Positions 1 through 12,665 of a stretch of 64,000 bases of DNA are shown in pieces. The first letter of the stretch is position 1; each line of letters opens with the position of its first letter. The translations under genes and the position numbers were made by a program. Origin of the DNA: Agrypnia vestita (taxonomy: Eukaryota; Arthropoda; Insecta; Trichoptera; Phryganeidae); assembly GCA_016648135.1 (NCBI GenBank), contig JADDOH010023177.1, positions 1 to 64,000 on the forward strand. Reading direction: 5' to 3'. The notes under the pieces were generated by a model. It searched no databases, had not been told where the DNA came from, and was given only the letters and a program-made list of their open reading frames with translations.

Positions 1-593
1 AAAAATGTATTTTTACTTGAAGACATTCGGTTTGAAAGAAAATTTCAAAATAATTTTAAAAAGTCTTCTCTTAAAATACGTTTTGATTTTACGACTGGGT
101 TTAATTATGCATGAATGAATGCTTTAAATGCAGTATAAATGTGTCTTAAATAACGCGAGGGGAAACATACTTCCGCTGTGACCCAGTCCCCTCTCCTAAG
201 GAAGATATACAATTTAATATTCTGTGGTATAATCGTAATTTCAAAAAGATATGATTTATTGCAATCAATGGAGATCTTCAATGAAATGCCAGAGAAAGTA
301 AAAAAAGGAACAAAGTAATTTGTGTTTTATTTTAAAAAAGGATCATCAATAAACTTTTGAAGAATATCATGTTTATAAAAGAGCACATTTATACTTTTTT
401 CTTTGTTTATTATCTTTTTTTTATTTATCATATGTATTTATATAATTTTTATCTATATTGTATATCTTTTTATATTTTGTAAATCGCTTATATTATAATT
501 AAATATATGTATGTATACTTGTATACATGAAATGTGTGGGACTGAACTAACCTTCCTACGTACCTACTGGAATAAAAACATAAATTTGATTCT
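1..593. other. A+T-rich unannotated stretch
   Basis: I see no gene, RNA or repeat with a partner elsewhere in the window. Runs of A and T dominate and all frames are short. Confidence 0.6.
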
Positions 594-687
594 CCTATTT
601 TCATAGCACAAGCGTCAAGCTTACTTTGAGAATAGTAAGAATATTGATGTGACACGTATTCCGTATTCGCACTTCTATTAAAAAAAT
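594..687 (+). mobile_element. SINE 3' body fragment (family T2)
   Basis: This segment matches the tail of the better preserved SINE at 33.73-33.91 kb over about 90 bp, including 'catagcacaagcgt' and 'gaatattgatgtgacacgt', and ends in an A-rich tract. The tRNA-like head is missing, as expected for a truncated copy. Seen directly by comparing the two places; the family has no name that I know. Confidence 0.7.
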
Positions 688-1319
688 AATAATACAAAAA
701 TAATAAATAAATATAAGATAAAATTGAATGTGTGTAAGCATGGCTATAAACACAGAATAAGAAGTAATCTAATCTCCCCTTGTCCTGAAAGGGTCAAAGG
801 CCTTTGTCCTCAACAAGTCATCAGCAGATGTCCCGCTGCTTTTGTGACTGCAACTTATTGTGGGCCGAGCCCTTCTTTAAACAGGTTCGTTCGCCTGTTT
901 TACCCAGCCCTGCCTAAGGCTTCTCTTAGACCTTTAGGATCACCAAGAAAAATCATTTGAAAGTAAAATATTTCCTTTGGCATTCTGATTAAACATTTTG
1001 AATCTCTCTTTGAAAAAAAACAATGGTTCAATTATATATCGAATATTTATTTGTAGCGCAATACAAAGTAATCGTCATATCATGATATTAACCAAAAAAT
1101 TGGCTATTTTGAAACCGTCTTTTAAATGAGGAAAAATGATTTTAAATTAAAGTTTAAGGATTGAAAGTACTTTATGTCATAATTCTACTATTGTCAATTC
1201 TCAATTTATTTATTCAATAATATGTACATTACAAACATAATATTCAATGCATACATATTATGGTGGTTTATATATGTATATATTAAAATAAGAATATTTA
1301 ATTAATCAAGATATAAAAT

Positions 1320-1680
1320 CTGGTCAAAGGTATAGGAGAATCCTGCTTCGGAAATCCCCTTCAGATACATAGAATGTATTAATACCCAAAACGATTTTGT
1401 TCAGAATAGCGGTAGCTCTTCCAATAGGCATAACCATCGCCAGGTTGGTCCTGTATATTGGAATGTGAAACAATCTATGCTGACGATGTCTAAGGTAATT
1501 ATCAGGAACAAACAAACCAATGCTCTGCATAATTTCAGGATTATCGAACATACCGCGCAATAATCGATAAAAATGTGTAATCAAATACACATCCCTTCTA
1601 GCCTCTAAATTATTTAGCCAAGCATATCCTGGAGAAACTCGGCTGGGTAGAGCCAAGGATAATGCTCGTACTCTCTCATG
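1320..1680 (-). mobile_element. LINE reverse transcriptase C-terminal relic
   Basis: An open frame of 110 codons on the minus strand reads like the far C-terminus of Jockey/CR1-type LINE polyproteins. The pattern is L-x-L-P-S, then LEARRDVYLITHFYRLLRG, then a cluster of H and R residues with YRTN. The frame continues upstream in phase (VRALSLALPS) without a start codon, so it is the end of a longer ORF2 and not a gene. The A+T-rich 1.2-1.32 kb stretch would be its 3' UTR. The assignment to a clade is inference. Confidence 0.65.
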
Positions 1681-1930
1681 TAGAGATATCTCAGAAACTT
1701 ATTAGTTCTAACCCATCAAAAATGACGGTGTTTTTACATGCCTGTTCCTAAAGAATATTAATGATAGTATTTAATTTTCCGTAGCTGACACCCATGAAAT
1801 ACTAATAACGACTTTTATCAAAATATTTGAACTTTTTTTTTTATTTCCCCTGCCGGCAATTGGGCAAAACATGAAATGGTTCGCATCTTTGCTAAGTCCT
1901 AAATGTACTATATTTTTGACGGGTAATGCA

Positions 1931-2130
1931 GGCTGAGCGATGGTAACATCGCTATCGTTGCCGCCTTCGGGTTTGCTGGCCGGGGTTCGAGCCCCACCTC
2001 CGGCCGTTTTATTTGGGTTTTTTAGCCGCGAATTCGAACGATATTAAAGATGTTACACGAAGTTACGGGGCAGGTAGATGGACGGACGGACGGATGGACA
2101 GACAGACGGATAGACAACGAAATTATTTTG
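1931..2130 (+). mobile_element. tRNA-derived SINE (family T1)
   Basis: The head contains a pol III B-box match (GGTTCGAGCCC at 1984-1994) and an A-box-like GGCTGAGCGATGG at 1931. A body follows with 'acgaagttacgggg' and a GGAC/GACA microsatellite. The same body occurs on the minus strand at 9.66-9.74 and 50.37-50.47 kb, and the head at 51.44-51.54 kb. Upstream, 'ttcgcatctttgctaag' is also shared with the 51.5 kb copy, so the element may extend 5' of the tRNA part. Confidence 0.7.
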
Positions 2131-2287
2131 TTTGATTTAGGTTAGATAAATTTTGTATCTGCTATGTTTAATGTAGTGGACATTTTGAGCTAGTCTTAGA
2201 AAACATTAAAATTATTTTCTGGAGTTGGTGTCATATCCGATGTATTTATAGGTATTTAGGTTTTATTACTTTTATATTACGATAAGT

Positions 2288-2416
2288 TTGGTGGTGTAGT
2301 TGTTATGTATCTTGCCTAGTGATCCGATGGTCGTTAGTTCGAGCCCCAAGTTTTCAGGACACCAGCAAGTTATTCCTAGTTTCAAACCGATTCCGTGCTC
2401 GCATCTCTATTTTAAA
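2288..2416 (+). mobile_element. SINE (family T2), diverged copy
   Basis: A tRNA-like head (TGGTGGTGTAGTTGTTATG, then TTCGAGCCCC) is followed by CAGGACACCAGCAAG and a tail ending CCGTGCTCGCATCTCTATTT. The tail matches the copy at 33.9 kb, and the head matches the inverted copy at 22.2 kb. Confidence 0.65.
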
Positions 2417-2748
2417 TTTAAAAAAATATAATAATTAGGGAATTAAAAATCTAGTAACTTTAAGGACAGCTGAATTGTCTACAATTAAAAAAATAGTATC
2501 CTAAATATTTCTAATAGAAATGATGCAAAAAAATACTAAACAAATTCTTATAATTGGCCCCGTCTGAATTCATTGAATTCATCGGGTTAATCAATGCAAC
2601 GTTGCATTGCAATGAGATATCAATTTAATTATTTAAGTTTTTAAAGTAATATTCATTTTATATGTGTATGATATTCTTCCAAATAATAAATATTTTCATT
2701 AGAATGCGCTTGAAAGCTTGAACTCATTTTTAGACCAGTTCTTATAGT

Positions 2749-2933
2749 CAGAATATTTTGAGTATGTTCCAACTTTTCAAGAACACTATACTGAATTTTA
2801 TTCATAGGGGGACATCATTAATTAAGATGCATTTTATATGTGTCATAAATGACATCTTGATTAATGATTTCCCCCTGGGGATTAAATCCAGTATTGTGTT
2901 CTTGAAGAATTTTAACAAACTCAAAATATTCTG
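2749..2933. mobile_element. Fold-back MITE, 185 bp
   Basis: Two arms of about 80 bp, beginning CAGAATATTTTGAG and ending CTCAAAATATTCTG, are inverted copies around a loop near 2830-2848. Both strands therefore give similar false reading frames. I see no second copy in the window and no clear target duplication. The superfamily is unknown. Confidence 0.75.
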
Positions 2934-3304
2934 GATTGATTGGTATTTCCACAATCCTCGGATGAGCCATCTAGCTGTAACGTTGCTAATTAAATAATAC
3001 TTTATCAACAAATATTTAATTCATTCAACAGTAAGGAAATGTGCATTTGTATTATGTAAAATAGATGTAGCAACGATTTGTTAATTAATTTATTTACGCA
3101 TTTGGTTTCAGTTTGAGATAAGGGATGGCCTTAACTTTTTAACCTACCCCTGTCCCGTTATATGACCTACAAAAGTCTTGTCAACCTTTTGTTCCCTTGT
3201 TTACGGTTGAAAGGGTTTTAAAATAGGATTCTCTTTTCAGTTACCTTGTTTTCAGAATGTTTATTTTCAGTGTATTTTTTGCTAAAGGAATTCATTCAAG
3301 AACG

Positions 3305-3305
<1 letters not shown>

Positions 3306-3341
<36 letters not shown>
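3306..3341. repeat. (AT)n microsatellite
   Basis: Uninterrupted AT dinucleotides over about 36 bp. Confidence 0.95.
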
Positions 3342-3344
<3 letters not shown>

Positions 3345-3804
3345 GAGAGCTGGAAGAAAACTATTGTAAACAGTCCCTGAATTCAGCAGTGGAAAATTGA
3401 ATAGTGAAAGGCAGCTCCACTGTTATGGAAACTGTATTTCCTGTGTTAGTTTCTCTCAATAAAACATCCCAATTATTTATTACTATTCCATATTTATTTC
3501 GAGTTAGGTAGGTGTTATTTAGGTCATTTTTTATGGGTCGTGGTTGTTAGGGAAACTCCGAGAATATAATCCATTTTTATTCAGTTGGGAATACTTAACC
3601 GACTAAACGATACAACCGATTCTATCTGCAGTTAGTTTCCGACTCGTATGCGGGCCCGCTTCCGACCCAAGTGCGATAGCTTGTCTTCTCGCTCACCCTT
3701 TCTACTCAATGGTGCCATTTCTACACCATTTTGTGGGTTTGAACTTTTATTAGTCCTACTAAATACTATACTGTAATCAGAAATTTTGAATTTTAATTTA
3801 TAGA

Positions 3805-4052
3805 AATACACCGCCTTTTTTATTGAAAAAAATTCAACATGTTTCAAAGCCAAAGGCTTCTCTGTCAGGAAAACAAAATTAAATTTAAAAATCTAAGTAT
3901 AGATAATCAAAATATTAAAAAGTTATACCTAGTAGTACCTACTTAACATGAAAATAAATTTAAGGGATAAATATTTGTAAAAAATATAATTATAAATTAT
4001 AATTATAATGTCACCACAAATTAATTTTGCTGTGTTTGAAGAAGAGTCACAA
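3805..4052 (-). mobile_element. Fold-back family C copy with hammerhead-like core
   Basis: The left part carries, on the minus strand, a hairpin flanked by CTGAC and GAAACATGTTG (3836-3869), as in the copies at 43.6, 48.3 and 62.6 kb. The right part has 'atgtcaccacaaa' and 'gctgtgtttgaagaagag', the distal arm of the same family. The core is diverged at CTGACAGA. Confidence 0.6.
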
Positions 4053-4887
4053 ATCGCTCTTTGAGGGCGGATTGCCTTATTTTAAGAAGAAGAAGAAATT
4101 ATGAAGTATAATTTTATGAGCATAAGAGCAAAGGCAGCAACTCCACTAAAGTATTTTTGAAATAAATATCAAAAACCTGTCGCTACTCACGGAAATTTCC
4201 TTGAAACCAATGTGTATTCACTTTTTCCATTTTATTGCTACTATTCTTGTCTTCTATTCATTATTCATACATATCATTAACTTGTGTCTGTTTTATTTCT
4301 GAAATATTTTTTATTTTTTTATTTATTTAATTAATAATGTATATATATATATATAATATTTTTTTACAATCATACATAGATAATGTTTACAAATCGATAT
4401 TTTTTTGTGTGTATATACCTCACCAAAAATAATTAAGATTCTTGTGTGTGGTGAGGGACCTAATAAACCTACATCTTATTCGAAATAAGTTTTCACTAAC
4501 AATTGCCGTTTTTTTCGTTTTATATAATTGTATAATAATAATATATAATAATGTATAATAAAAATAATAAATAATAAATATATTACATTTTTGAAATGAA
4601 TATTGCTGTGTTTGCTATCGAATAGTGGACATAAGTAGCTACTTTTTCTATTAATATAATTAAATAATGCTATATTTGTTACACTGTTTCAATTTGAAAT
4701 CGTCATCTGCTCTAACTTCAGTACGAAGCGGCCATTTTGTCCGGTGACACATCTTTGGGGGTTGATTGGTTGTAGTGTTTATTGCTGCGTTTTCTTTTAA
4801 TAATGATTTGGAAAAATAATTTTGGAAAGGCTTTAGCTTTATTTCCTATAAAATCTCCATTCTGTGAATTCGAAATTAATAATCCTT

Positions 4888-5548
4888 GGTGACTGCATTC
4901 TGAACATTTCTTAACTTTTTGCGATTTATTAATTAATGATTAATTATTCAATGTACAAAGTCACTTAAAAAAATAATAACTTACCGCTATTCTTTAAATT
5001 ACACTATCTCTCAATATATCACTTGTAGATAAACACTTAACAATCTCTGGGTAACGCGTATTTTACATTCACTGGAACATTCTATCCAATCCTCGCAGGT
5101 ATTATTTATCGCATTTATTTATTTCGCCAATTAAGTACTTCGCTCGATTATTTCACTCGATCACAATTAGCCGCCTTGGGCGTCGTTTCGCGGCTCGTGG
5201 CCGACAAAACACTGAATCGAATTGTCAATCTCGACAACTTTGCGGCTACCTAGATCCGTGCTTATTATATCCAAAAACTGGATTACCGAACCTTCTCAAT
5301 CATTATAGTGTTGAGAAGAAGGTTCTCGTCGCTTCTAGGCTTTTCCATGTGTTTCTCGAGTGGTGTAGCTACCCACTTATTGTCGAAATTGATATAAGAA
5401 GAAATTCTGTACGTTATCTCTTTTGTCATTTCATCATTATGTTGAATAATTTAACATTTTTCAATCCATGAAATTATATCACATCAATTATTCAACTGAT
5501 CAGAAAGCAAATGCTCGTTCTGTGTTAATAAACTTTGACACTGGCGTA
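4888..5548 (-). mobile_element. LTR of family G (ATAT-targeting, Ty3/gypsy-like)
   Basis: On the minus strand this aligns with the LTRs at 6.75, 10.14, 23.9 and 63.7 kb. Shared blocks include 'aagcctagaagc', 'gagcgaagtac', 'ggatagaatgttcc' and 'gactttgtac'. The end near 5548 resembles the TGTAACG/ATAT terminus in degraded form, while the opposite end is unclear. There is no internal coding region beside it, so it is a solo or truncated LTR. Confidence 0.55.
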
Positions 5549-6039
5549 ATATAACCGACACCAAAGGCAACTATCCACACTTCGAATATACAACCACACG
5601 AGCGAGACAAACATTCGAGATACACGGGCGAGACAAATTGAATCACTAAATATTTCACCAGCCTCAATAGGCGTGGATGCTGACCCCCTTTGTAATTAGG
5701 TAATCAACTTTATAAATGCAATCCAGAATGCTCTGAAAAGATGCAGCGTGGAAAATAAATTATGCAAGTTCTGCACTTGATTGCATCTTTGTACTCTTTC
5801 TGAAAAGCAATTGAAATTATTTTTCAATAATTAATAAATAAGGTTGCTTCGTAACGTATAAATTTTAGTGAACTTATATGTTCATAGTATTATTTCGGTG
5901 TTCATAAATACTGGTTAAATAGGTAATACTCTCTTTTAATAGGATATTTTTCGGTTATACATTTTTAATTTTAAATCAATGATGGCAGTAGAGATAAAAT
6001 AAATTCAAATATATTAAAAAACACTTTGTATAAAATCAC

Positions 6040-6545
6040 TATTTACTGAACTATCAACATTTTTTGGGGCCAGTGCTCCCTTCTACAGGATAAAATGTGT
6101 ATTGAAAATTTAAATTGGAGATATAGACATGAAAAATACAAAAAAATAAATATACGGGAGTTGAATAATTAATTAAGAATTAATGTGAAAACAAATTTCA
6201 AAGGTACTCTATTTGCAAAAAAGATTTGGTTATTTAAAATATTTAATTTGCTATTATCACTTTTTTTTATTTCTTAAATTTCTTAATAATTAAACTTTAA
6301 TATTATGTTATTTTTATGTTAAATTTCTAAGGTTTTATTAATATCAACGAAACGTTTTTTTTTCAAAATCTGATTAGGAAATTTAGAAAAGTTATCACTA
6401 TTTAAACAACCGAAGTATGTTCAATAATTCTTATATCAAAATTTCTATAAGTTTTATCTTCATAAAAATTATTGTAATGATTATTATATTATTTTTACTA
6501 GGACAAATAATGTTACAACAAATTTATTTTTCTGTTATTGAAGAA
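6040..6545 (-). mobile_element. Degraded fold-back family C copy
   Basis: At 6050-6090 a worn version of the family C hairpin (minus strand) sits beside an internal block, 'taattaagaattaatgtgaaaac', that recurs at 43.7 kb and in part at 17.9 kb. At 6505-6545 the distal arm appears ('aatgttacaacaaat' and 'ttgaagaag'). The hammerhead-like core is too mutated to be functional. Confidence 0.5.
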
Positions 6546-6747
6546 GTAAATTCAATTACGCTGTTTTATAATTTATGAGTTTCAACTTGGACATAATGCT
6601 ACAATCACATTTAAAAACATTTGTGGTCCAATGAGAAAATAAGTAATTAAGCTTAGAAAGTGTTGAATGTAATAGAAAAATGAAAACGAATAAGTTTTAA
6701 CAGAATTAAGAATGAACTCTTACTTTAATACTGTATTTTGATAATAT

Positions 6748-7344
6748 TGTAACGATTTGTAAAGCAGAAGGAATAATGAACTATCCGAATCCATTGAAAT
6801 ATGTCATAATACTATCGATGAATCTCAAATGGCCTATAGCAATCAAGAGTTATCTACAATATTCGGGAAACGCCTGGAAAAATCTAGAAGGGACGGGAAC
6901 CTTACACGAGAAAGGAAAATTATCTTCTCGAGAGTTCGATAAAACCAGCGTTTAAGTACAAATACCGGGACCATGCTGCGGTGCGCGAGTTTTTTTTAAC
7001 TGTTCGATCAGTGCGAAGTACGCACGAGACGACGCCCAGGATGCCCAGTCATGGAATAGCGGTGTGACAGATATCAAGCAAAATAATCGGGCCGTAACTT
7101 ACGAAGTGTTGAAATAAATAAATGCGTGCGAGAATTGAATGTTCCACGAGCGACATGTACAGTATTCCCAGCGATAATAAAATATTTATATGCAAGAGAT
7201 ATATTAGGAATAGTGTAATTTAAAGAATAGCGTTAAGTTTAATTCATATTAACGGACTTTTTCTATTTAATAATTTATTTATCACTAAAAAATAAATCGC
7301 TAATTAATTTACAGTATTTCCAACCCACAGCTAGACACGTGATA
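6748..7344 (+). mobile_element. Solo LTR, family G
   Basis: It begins TGTAACG after ATAT (6744-6747) and ends CACGTGATA followed by ATAA, close to the expected CACGTGACA/ATAT. The body shares 'gcgtgcgagaattg', 'atgttcc' and 'agcgataataaa' with the other G LTRs. TG...CA ends with a 4-bp ATAT target duplication are typical of the 17.6/297 group of Ty3/gypsy elements. No gag-pol sequence adjoins it. Confidence 0.65.
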
Positions 7345-8085
7345 ATAATCTTAGGTCTATAAGGTGCCTCAGTTATTCGGGATTTGGGTGTTTTGACGAA
7401 CTATTTTCATTCATTCAACTGTATAATAAAATTCGCAACAATGGAGTGAAATCCTTAGGATTTGTTTCAAGGACAGCCAAAGATTTAAACTCGTACCGCT
7501 CTCTGGCGACTTTGCATACATCGCTGTAAGAAGCACTTTAGAATACAACCCGACTCTGTGCATACAAAATATAAAAACATAAAAGAAATGTAAAATTAAT
7601 CACTCAATCCAGTCTCACTTATTTCAACGGCATGATTTCGTCGGAAGATACGAGTGTATATTTCTATTGTTGTTGTTTGTAAGGCATTGTATTTTTTGAA
7701 ATTAATAAAATAATAAATTACATCCCTTGAACAGCGAGCGTTCAGAATAAAAATGGGTGTAAGTGGCGCAATCAAAAAGATCTCCTACACTTTCCAGATG
7801 TCCAAGGGAGGAAGATTCATTAAGAAAAATATTCGCATAAAGAGCTTTGGGAATGGAGATTATGAAAGGAGAATTCTTTTTGTCCGGAAAAATGGATTTA
7901 CTTTTTGAAATGGGATAATCCTACGTAAAATCCTTACTTTGCGACACGGATATTATTACTTCAACGCTTTTGCTTAAAATTCTTAGCAGACTGCCAGTTA
8001 TGATATGAAATGAATGGTACGAGACCGAAACAGCTACCCTTTCATATAAATTTTTCCAATAAAAATTGTCTATTTTTATTTATCT
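7345..8085. other. Unannotated interval
   Basis: Nothing here recurs elsewhere in the window and no frame is convincing. Confidence 0.5.
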
Positions 8086-9003
8086 AAGCCAGGTCCAGAT
8101 CACATGTATTTTTAGTAGCTAACTCAAAGATATTTACAAGGGTTATAAAAGACGAATTTTTAATTTAAAAAAAAGTTTTTTTTATTTGTTTGTATCTTCT
8201 TATTATTAAATAGATCTAATTATATATAATTATAGATTATATAAGTAAATCTAAGCCATGGCTGGAAAACTATTTTGGAAAGGTCCAGATCGCATGTATT
8301 TTTACTCCCTTTATATTAACTCGTGGCGTCTGCTTGCTTGCCGGCTTGGCGGGTGAAAAAACTTTGGATCTATTTTTAACCCTTTTCCCGTGATCCAATC
8401 AAGCTGAAACTTAGCAAGTAGACTCGTGGCGACGATCAAGAAGATCTATCAAATTTTCGTTAAAAAAATTAATAATTACAGTATAATTTCGGATTTTTAG
8501 AAATTTTATTGTTTTTTCAAATTGGAATCATTAGAAAAGTTTTCTTACTAGCAACGGCTAGTAATATAATTATTACTAGCAATGGCGGCCCAATAACGTC
8601 GCGGAATATTTTCTAAATTTGAATTACTCCGTCGGTAGGTATTCATAATAGGTACTTCACTTCGAATGTCGAAAATCTAAATTGATTGACAAATGTTTTT
8701 AGAATTTAATCTTCAAAGCATGAAGTGTCTTATTAAAGCTCAAAACATCTGACATTTTAGAAATATATTAAATTACTGTAAGTATAGTGTTATGTTATAT
8801 GTTTTCATTCGTCTTTAATTGTTGTTATATTTTACAAAGATAGGGAGTATAATAAAAACTTGGTTTTTATGGGTTACTTTTTTTGGTAGCTAACTCAAAG
8901 ATATTTATTTACAAGGGTTATTCTACTCAAAGAGTAACGAAAATAAAAGACGAATTTTTAATTTTAAAAAAAGATTTTTTTTTGTTTGTATCTTCTTATA
9001 TAA
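8086..9003 (+). repeat. Repeat K: direct repeats around an 8.27-8.46 kb insert-like block
   Basis: A block with 'gtagctaactcaaagatat', 'acaagggttat' and 'agacgaatttttaattt' occurs at about 8117-8215 and again at 8884-9003 in the same orientation. 'aggtccagatc.catgtattttta' also occurs twice (8090 and 8279). The arrangement looks like tandem or nested copies of one dispersed element; its type is unknown. Confidence 0.55.
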
Positions 9004-9289
9004 GTACATATAAACAAAATAAAATCTTTTTTTAAATGTCTATCTACAAAGTTTCTCAATCACTAGAAATTTTTTATAAATCTTAGATTTTTTTGCATAA
9101 TATTTAAACACATGCTGACGCAAATAATGTGATGCGTATATTTATGTACGCGCATTAGAAGTTATATTTCTTTTGTGTACCAAAAACAACAGATTATATA
9201 TATTGTCATATCATTATCATCGTATCTGTGAGAGGCAAATGGAAAACAAGAAAACTAAAGGCAAGTTGAAAAATTATTTTACTTTTATT

Positions 9290-9540
9290 TTTTACACGAA
9301 GTCACTATCGTTTTTAAATTCACACTAATTGTTTTGGAATATTTCACATAGATTCGCACTAATTCACGTCAATTCGCTTGTCACTGTTTTCAAACGCCTG
9401 TTAGGTACTCTCTCAATTTATTGTTTCTGGTCACACACTGAATCGCAGATGATTTCCATGGAATCGCCGAACTGTCAGAAATAAGTAACTGAATCGTCAA
9501 GCGCGCTCGCTTTTCATACTAAAATATCGGTGTCTTGATG
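9290..9540 (-). mobile_element. Possible diverged LTR (family I-like)
   Basis: It shares 'gaatatttcaca' plus 'gattcgcac' with the minus-strand LTR at 15.26-15.96 kb and has similar C+G-richer composition. No ends were recognised, so this is weak. Confidence 0.3.
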
Positions 9541-9662
9541 CAACGAAAAATTTCGAATAGTTTCTTCATATTTCCAATGATATGAGAATAGCCCAGTTGA
9601 TTCATGTGGATCGTTCAAGAGACTTCGACAATACGCAGTTAGACTCTCGTGACAATCCTATT

Positions 9663-9740
9663 TATAATTATTTCGTTGTCTGTTCGTCCGTCTGTCTATC
9701 CCCGTAACTTCTTGTAAAGTCCGTAACTTCTCTAAAGTAT
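9663..9740 (-). mobile_element. SINE T1 body fragment
   Basis: The stretch 'atttcgttgtctgttcgtcc' and 'cccgtaacttc' is the reverse complement of the T1 SINE tail at 2.04-2.13 kb. The head is absent. Confidence 0.65.
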
Positions 9741-10143
9741 TTTTTCTTAAAAAACTTAATTCTTTTTTTGTAAAAATTTTTACATAATTTTTTTTTACTT
9801 AAAAATTTTCTTTTACTTTTTATGTAAATAAATGATTACCGTATTTTTGCCGGGTTACAGCTAGTATGAATATAATAATGTAGTAAAGTGTAAGTGTAAT
9901 AAAGCTAGTACGAATATATTACACCTATGAATATAATAAATAAAGAATGCTCATGCAATTCCTTTTTACGATACTCTTCATCAATTTAATAAACGTGGCT
10001 GCAATATTTTTTTCATTTCAGGACATTATTTGAATTAGAAGCTTCGGTAATAAATCGAGACAAATGTTAATTTTTGTTATCCGTGCTTATTTCAGCTACT
10101 TTCCTTTTCTTCGTACTCCAAATCATTTCTACGGGGTTAATAT

Positions 10144-10706
10144 TGTCACGTGTCTTTTCTGCAGGAGGAATTATTGAAAACGCTGGGATTTAATACAGGA
10201 TTTATTGAATACCGATTAATTAATTAAACTAACGTACAAGGTCAAATATCACTATTAAATGTAAGCTATTCCTTAAATTAAACTGTTTCTCAATTTATCA
10301 CTCGTAAATGGACACTTCATATTCGCTTTAACACTATTTTCACTGTTCACTAGAATATTCCATCAATTTCGGAACTTATTAATATCGCTTCGGTTTATTT
10401 CGCCCCGTTTCATTTCTAGAATCGCCGTCGAATCTCCGCTCGCTTGGCACCACTGGCTTCTCGTCGCTACCGCTCGCTTGGCCGGACTGACCCGCCGCCC
10501 GCGGCTACCTTCGCTTGTATTATCGCTGTGAACGCGCACGGAAAACCACTCCGGTTGCTCCCGCGTGTCGTATTTATACTGGCCAACGCTGTTGGAGATG
10601 TCTCTCGAAAGTCGGAGGTGATTCCAGATCCTTCAGTAGTACTGTGTCAACTTCAAACAACTGTCACTTTGACAGAAGAGCGTGATTCTTTTCCAGCGTC
10701 GTTACA
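10144..10706 (-). mobile_element. Solo LTR, family G, with ATAT target duplication
   Basis: On the minus strand it runs TGTAACGACG...ACACGTGACA and is flanked on both sides by ATAT (10140-10143 and 10707-10710), so both ends are defined. A TATA-like element lies on the minus strand near 10570 (AGTATAAATACGAC). Being a lone 563-bp unit with intact target duplications, it is best read as a solo LTR left by recombination between two LTRs of a Ty3/gypsy-like element. The 127-codon frame at 10444 overlaps it and is not a gene. Confidence 0.8.
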
Positions 10707-11089
10707 ATATAATCACATTGGCATGGAGACATCCGTAAATATGTGTCAATTCTGTGCAAATGTATTATCAATTTTATATATTGGTTCAGCTTTGAAAACC
10801 CCATATTATTTATTTATACACACATAATATTTCTTTAAGAAATTTCAACATATCTGTCAAATATCATCACGTTAAAATTGACGAAGTGTGCTATATTATA
10901 TAAAAGCGGGCACCATATAATTTTTAAGCCAACGCCAACCAAAAAACGACGATTAAATGTCCATATGTCATTTATGCGTCTTATTTTCTGAACTGAATCG
11001 TCTTTCAAACGTAAATAACTATCACTAACATTTTTTATATCTAATCATAGATCTCTCTAGCATAATTTATTTAAATTTATAAAAAAAAA

Positions 11090-11640
11090 ATGATTTAAAA
11101 CATTTTTTTTTTATTTATTAATTTTTTTTTTTTTTTTTACATCTCAGACCCACAAAACATCACATTGATATTTGTCTGTAAGTGCATCAATACATATATA
11201 TAAATAAATTGTATTTACCAGAAATACATTCATATTAATTAATTACAATAGATCTTAACACTCAAATACAAATCTACAATACTATACAACAATACAAGAA
11301 AAAATACAAATATTACCAAAATCAAAATAAGTCTTTTTTATTTAATAACATATTCATTAATTCTGTATTTTGCCCTTTTTTATTAATATCCATTTTGACA
11401 CGACATGGGATTTTATTAAATATTTTTGGTATGACATATTTTAATGTTCTTTGTCCATATTTATTTATGACCTTCGGTATTCGTAGTCCTTCTTTAACCG
11501 TAAATCTGGTACTATGTTTATGAATCAATCTATGCTTATATGTCCCATCTTCATGATATCGTGTAATTAGTTTGTACCACAAGATAGCATTAAGCAAGGC
11601 ATAGAGCCTTGTTTCTTGAAGAGTTCCTGTATATCTTTAG
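11090..11640 (-). mobile_element. LINE 3' end with poly(A)-like tail
   Basis: The minus strand encodes 91 codons including LRIPKVINKYGQRTLKYVIP and IFNKIP, the pattern that ends many Jockey/CR1 LINE ORF2 proteins. A 3' UTR and an A-rich tail (T-runs at 11103-11142 on the plus strand) follow. It is 5'-truncated, as usual for LINE copies. Confidence 0.7.
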
Positions 11641-11712
11641 TAGCACTTTCTTTATTTATTCAAACAACTTTTAAAAATTTGATAATGTATGGATGTTTTA
11701 ACATTGGAATTG

Positions 11713-11848
11713 GTGAACGTTACATTTTGCAAAGTGATTACTTAAGTAGCTTATACAAGTCATAAGCCCTGGGCCACCCTATTATGACTTACTTACATGT
11801 TTTTTATGCAAATAGCTTCATCTCTGTGAGAATTCTATAATTAATCCT
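11713..11848 (+). mobile_element. Fold-back family D, right arm
   Basis: This contains 'gaacgttacattttgcaaag', 'acttaag' and the terminal 'tctgtgagaattctataatt', matching in order the right arm of the copy at 33.9-34.45 kb. The left arm is not seen. Confidence 0.55.
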
Positions 11849-12663
11849 GATTACAGGAAAATAATTTAAAGTTTGGGAAAATTTCCTAACGAAATTGTAT
11901 AATTACCTGCATTTATAATACTGGATCTGATTTCTTAAGCACAAAACAAAAATGTTGCGGTGAATTTTAGCATATATTTTTTTGTCTTAATTTTAAAAAT
12001 GTTTTTGATCTTTAAATAAAAACATATTTCACTGGCGACAAGGACTTATCTCGGAATAATTTATGAAACCCGTTTAAGCCCGCTTTGCAAATGACGTTCT
12101 ATTTTTGTTAGGGGGATTACCCCCATCATTTGTTCCGTTATATTAAAAAAGGAGAAACAAAGTCCTGAATTTAGCCATGGCTTTATTACGCAGGGCCAGC
12201 AAATCCGTATAGGGCTAAAACACATTCCGTGTTTCTGCAAGCTTATTATTTGGGATGACCACTGATGCTCAATCTTTACCACCCCTTTATTTAATCTAAT
12301 ACAAAGTCACCATCTTTTACCATTTAAACATAAATTTATAAAAAAAAAGTTGGTTACGAAAATATCATACTAAAATTCTTCACGATTTTGCCGATTCTTA
12401 TGGTTTGATTTTACGTTTATTTACGTCAATATTATACGTGTTCCCAAAAATCCATTTGTCTGAAGCCTTACAAACTCTAAAATGTTGCGCTCTAATATTT
12501 AGAAATTTACTAGTTTATTCTGTCAAGAATTTTTAGGTTAACACAACTAAGTTTAACTCGAAGGAGCGCCTTCTTTATTGTAATAATCTTTTAAATATCG
12601 AGAAAATTTAAGACGTTTTTATCACACTATTTAGCTCTAGAACACTCTACAACGCCCGATAGA
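11849..12663. other. Unannotated interval
   Basis: A 73-codon minus-strand frame at 12061-12282 has no recognisable pattern. Nothing else was found. Confidence 0.5.
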
Positions 12664-12665
12664 TA

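Noticed and set aside
2758..3011. Overlapping frames on both strands with similar peptides
   Set aside because: The similarity is produced by the fold-back repeat, not by coding.
10444..10827. 127-codon plus-strand frame
   Set aside because: It overlaps a defined solo LTR read from the other strand.
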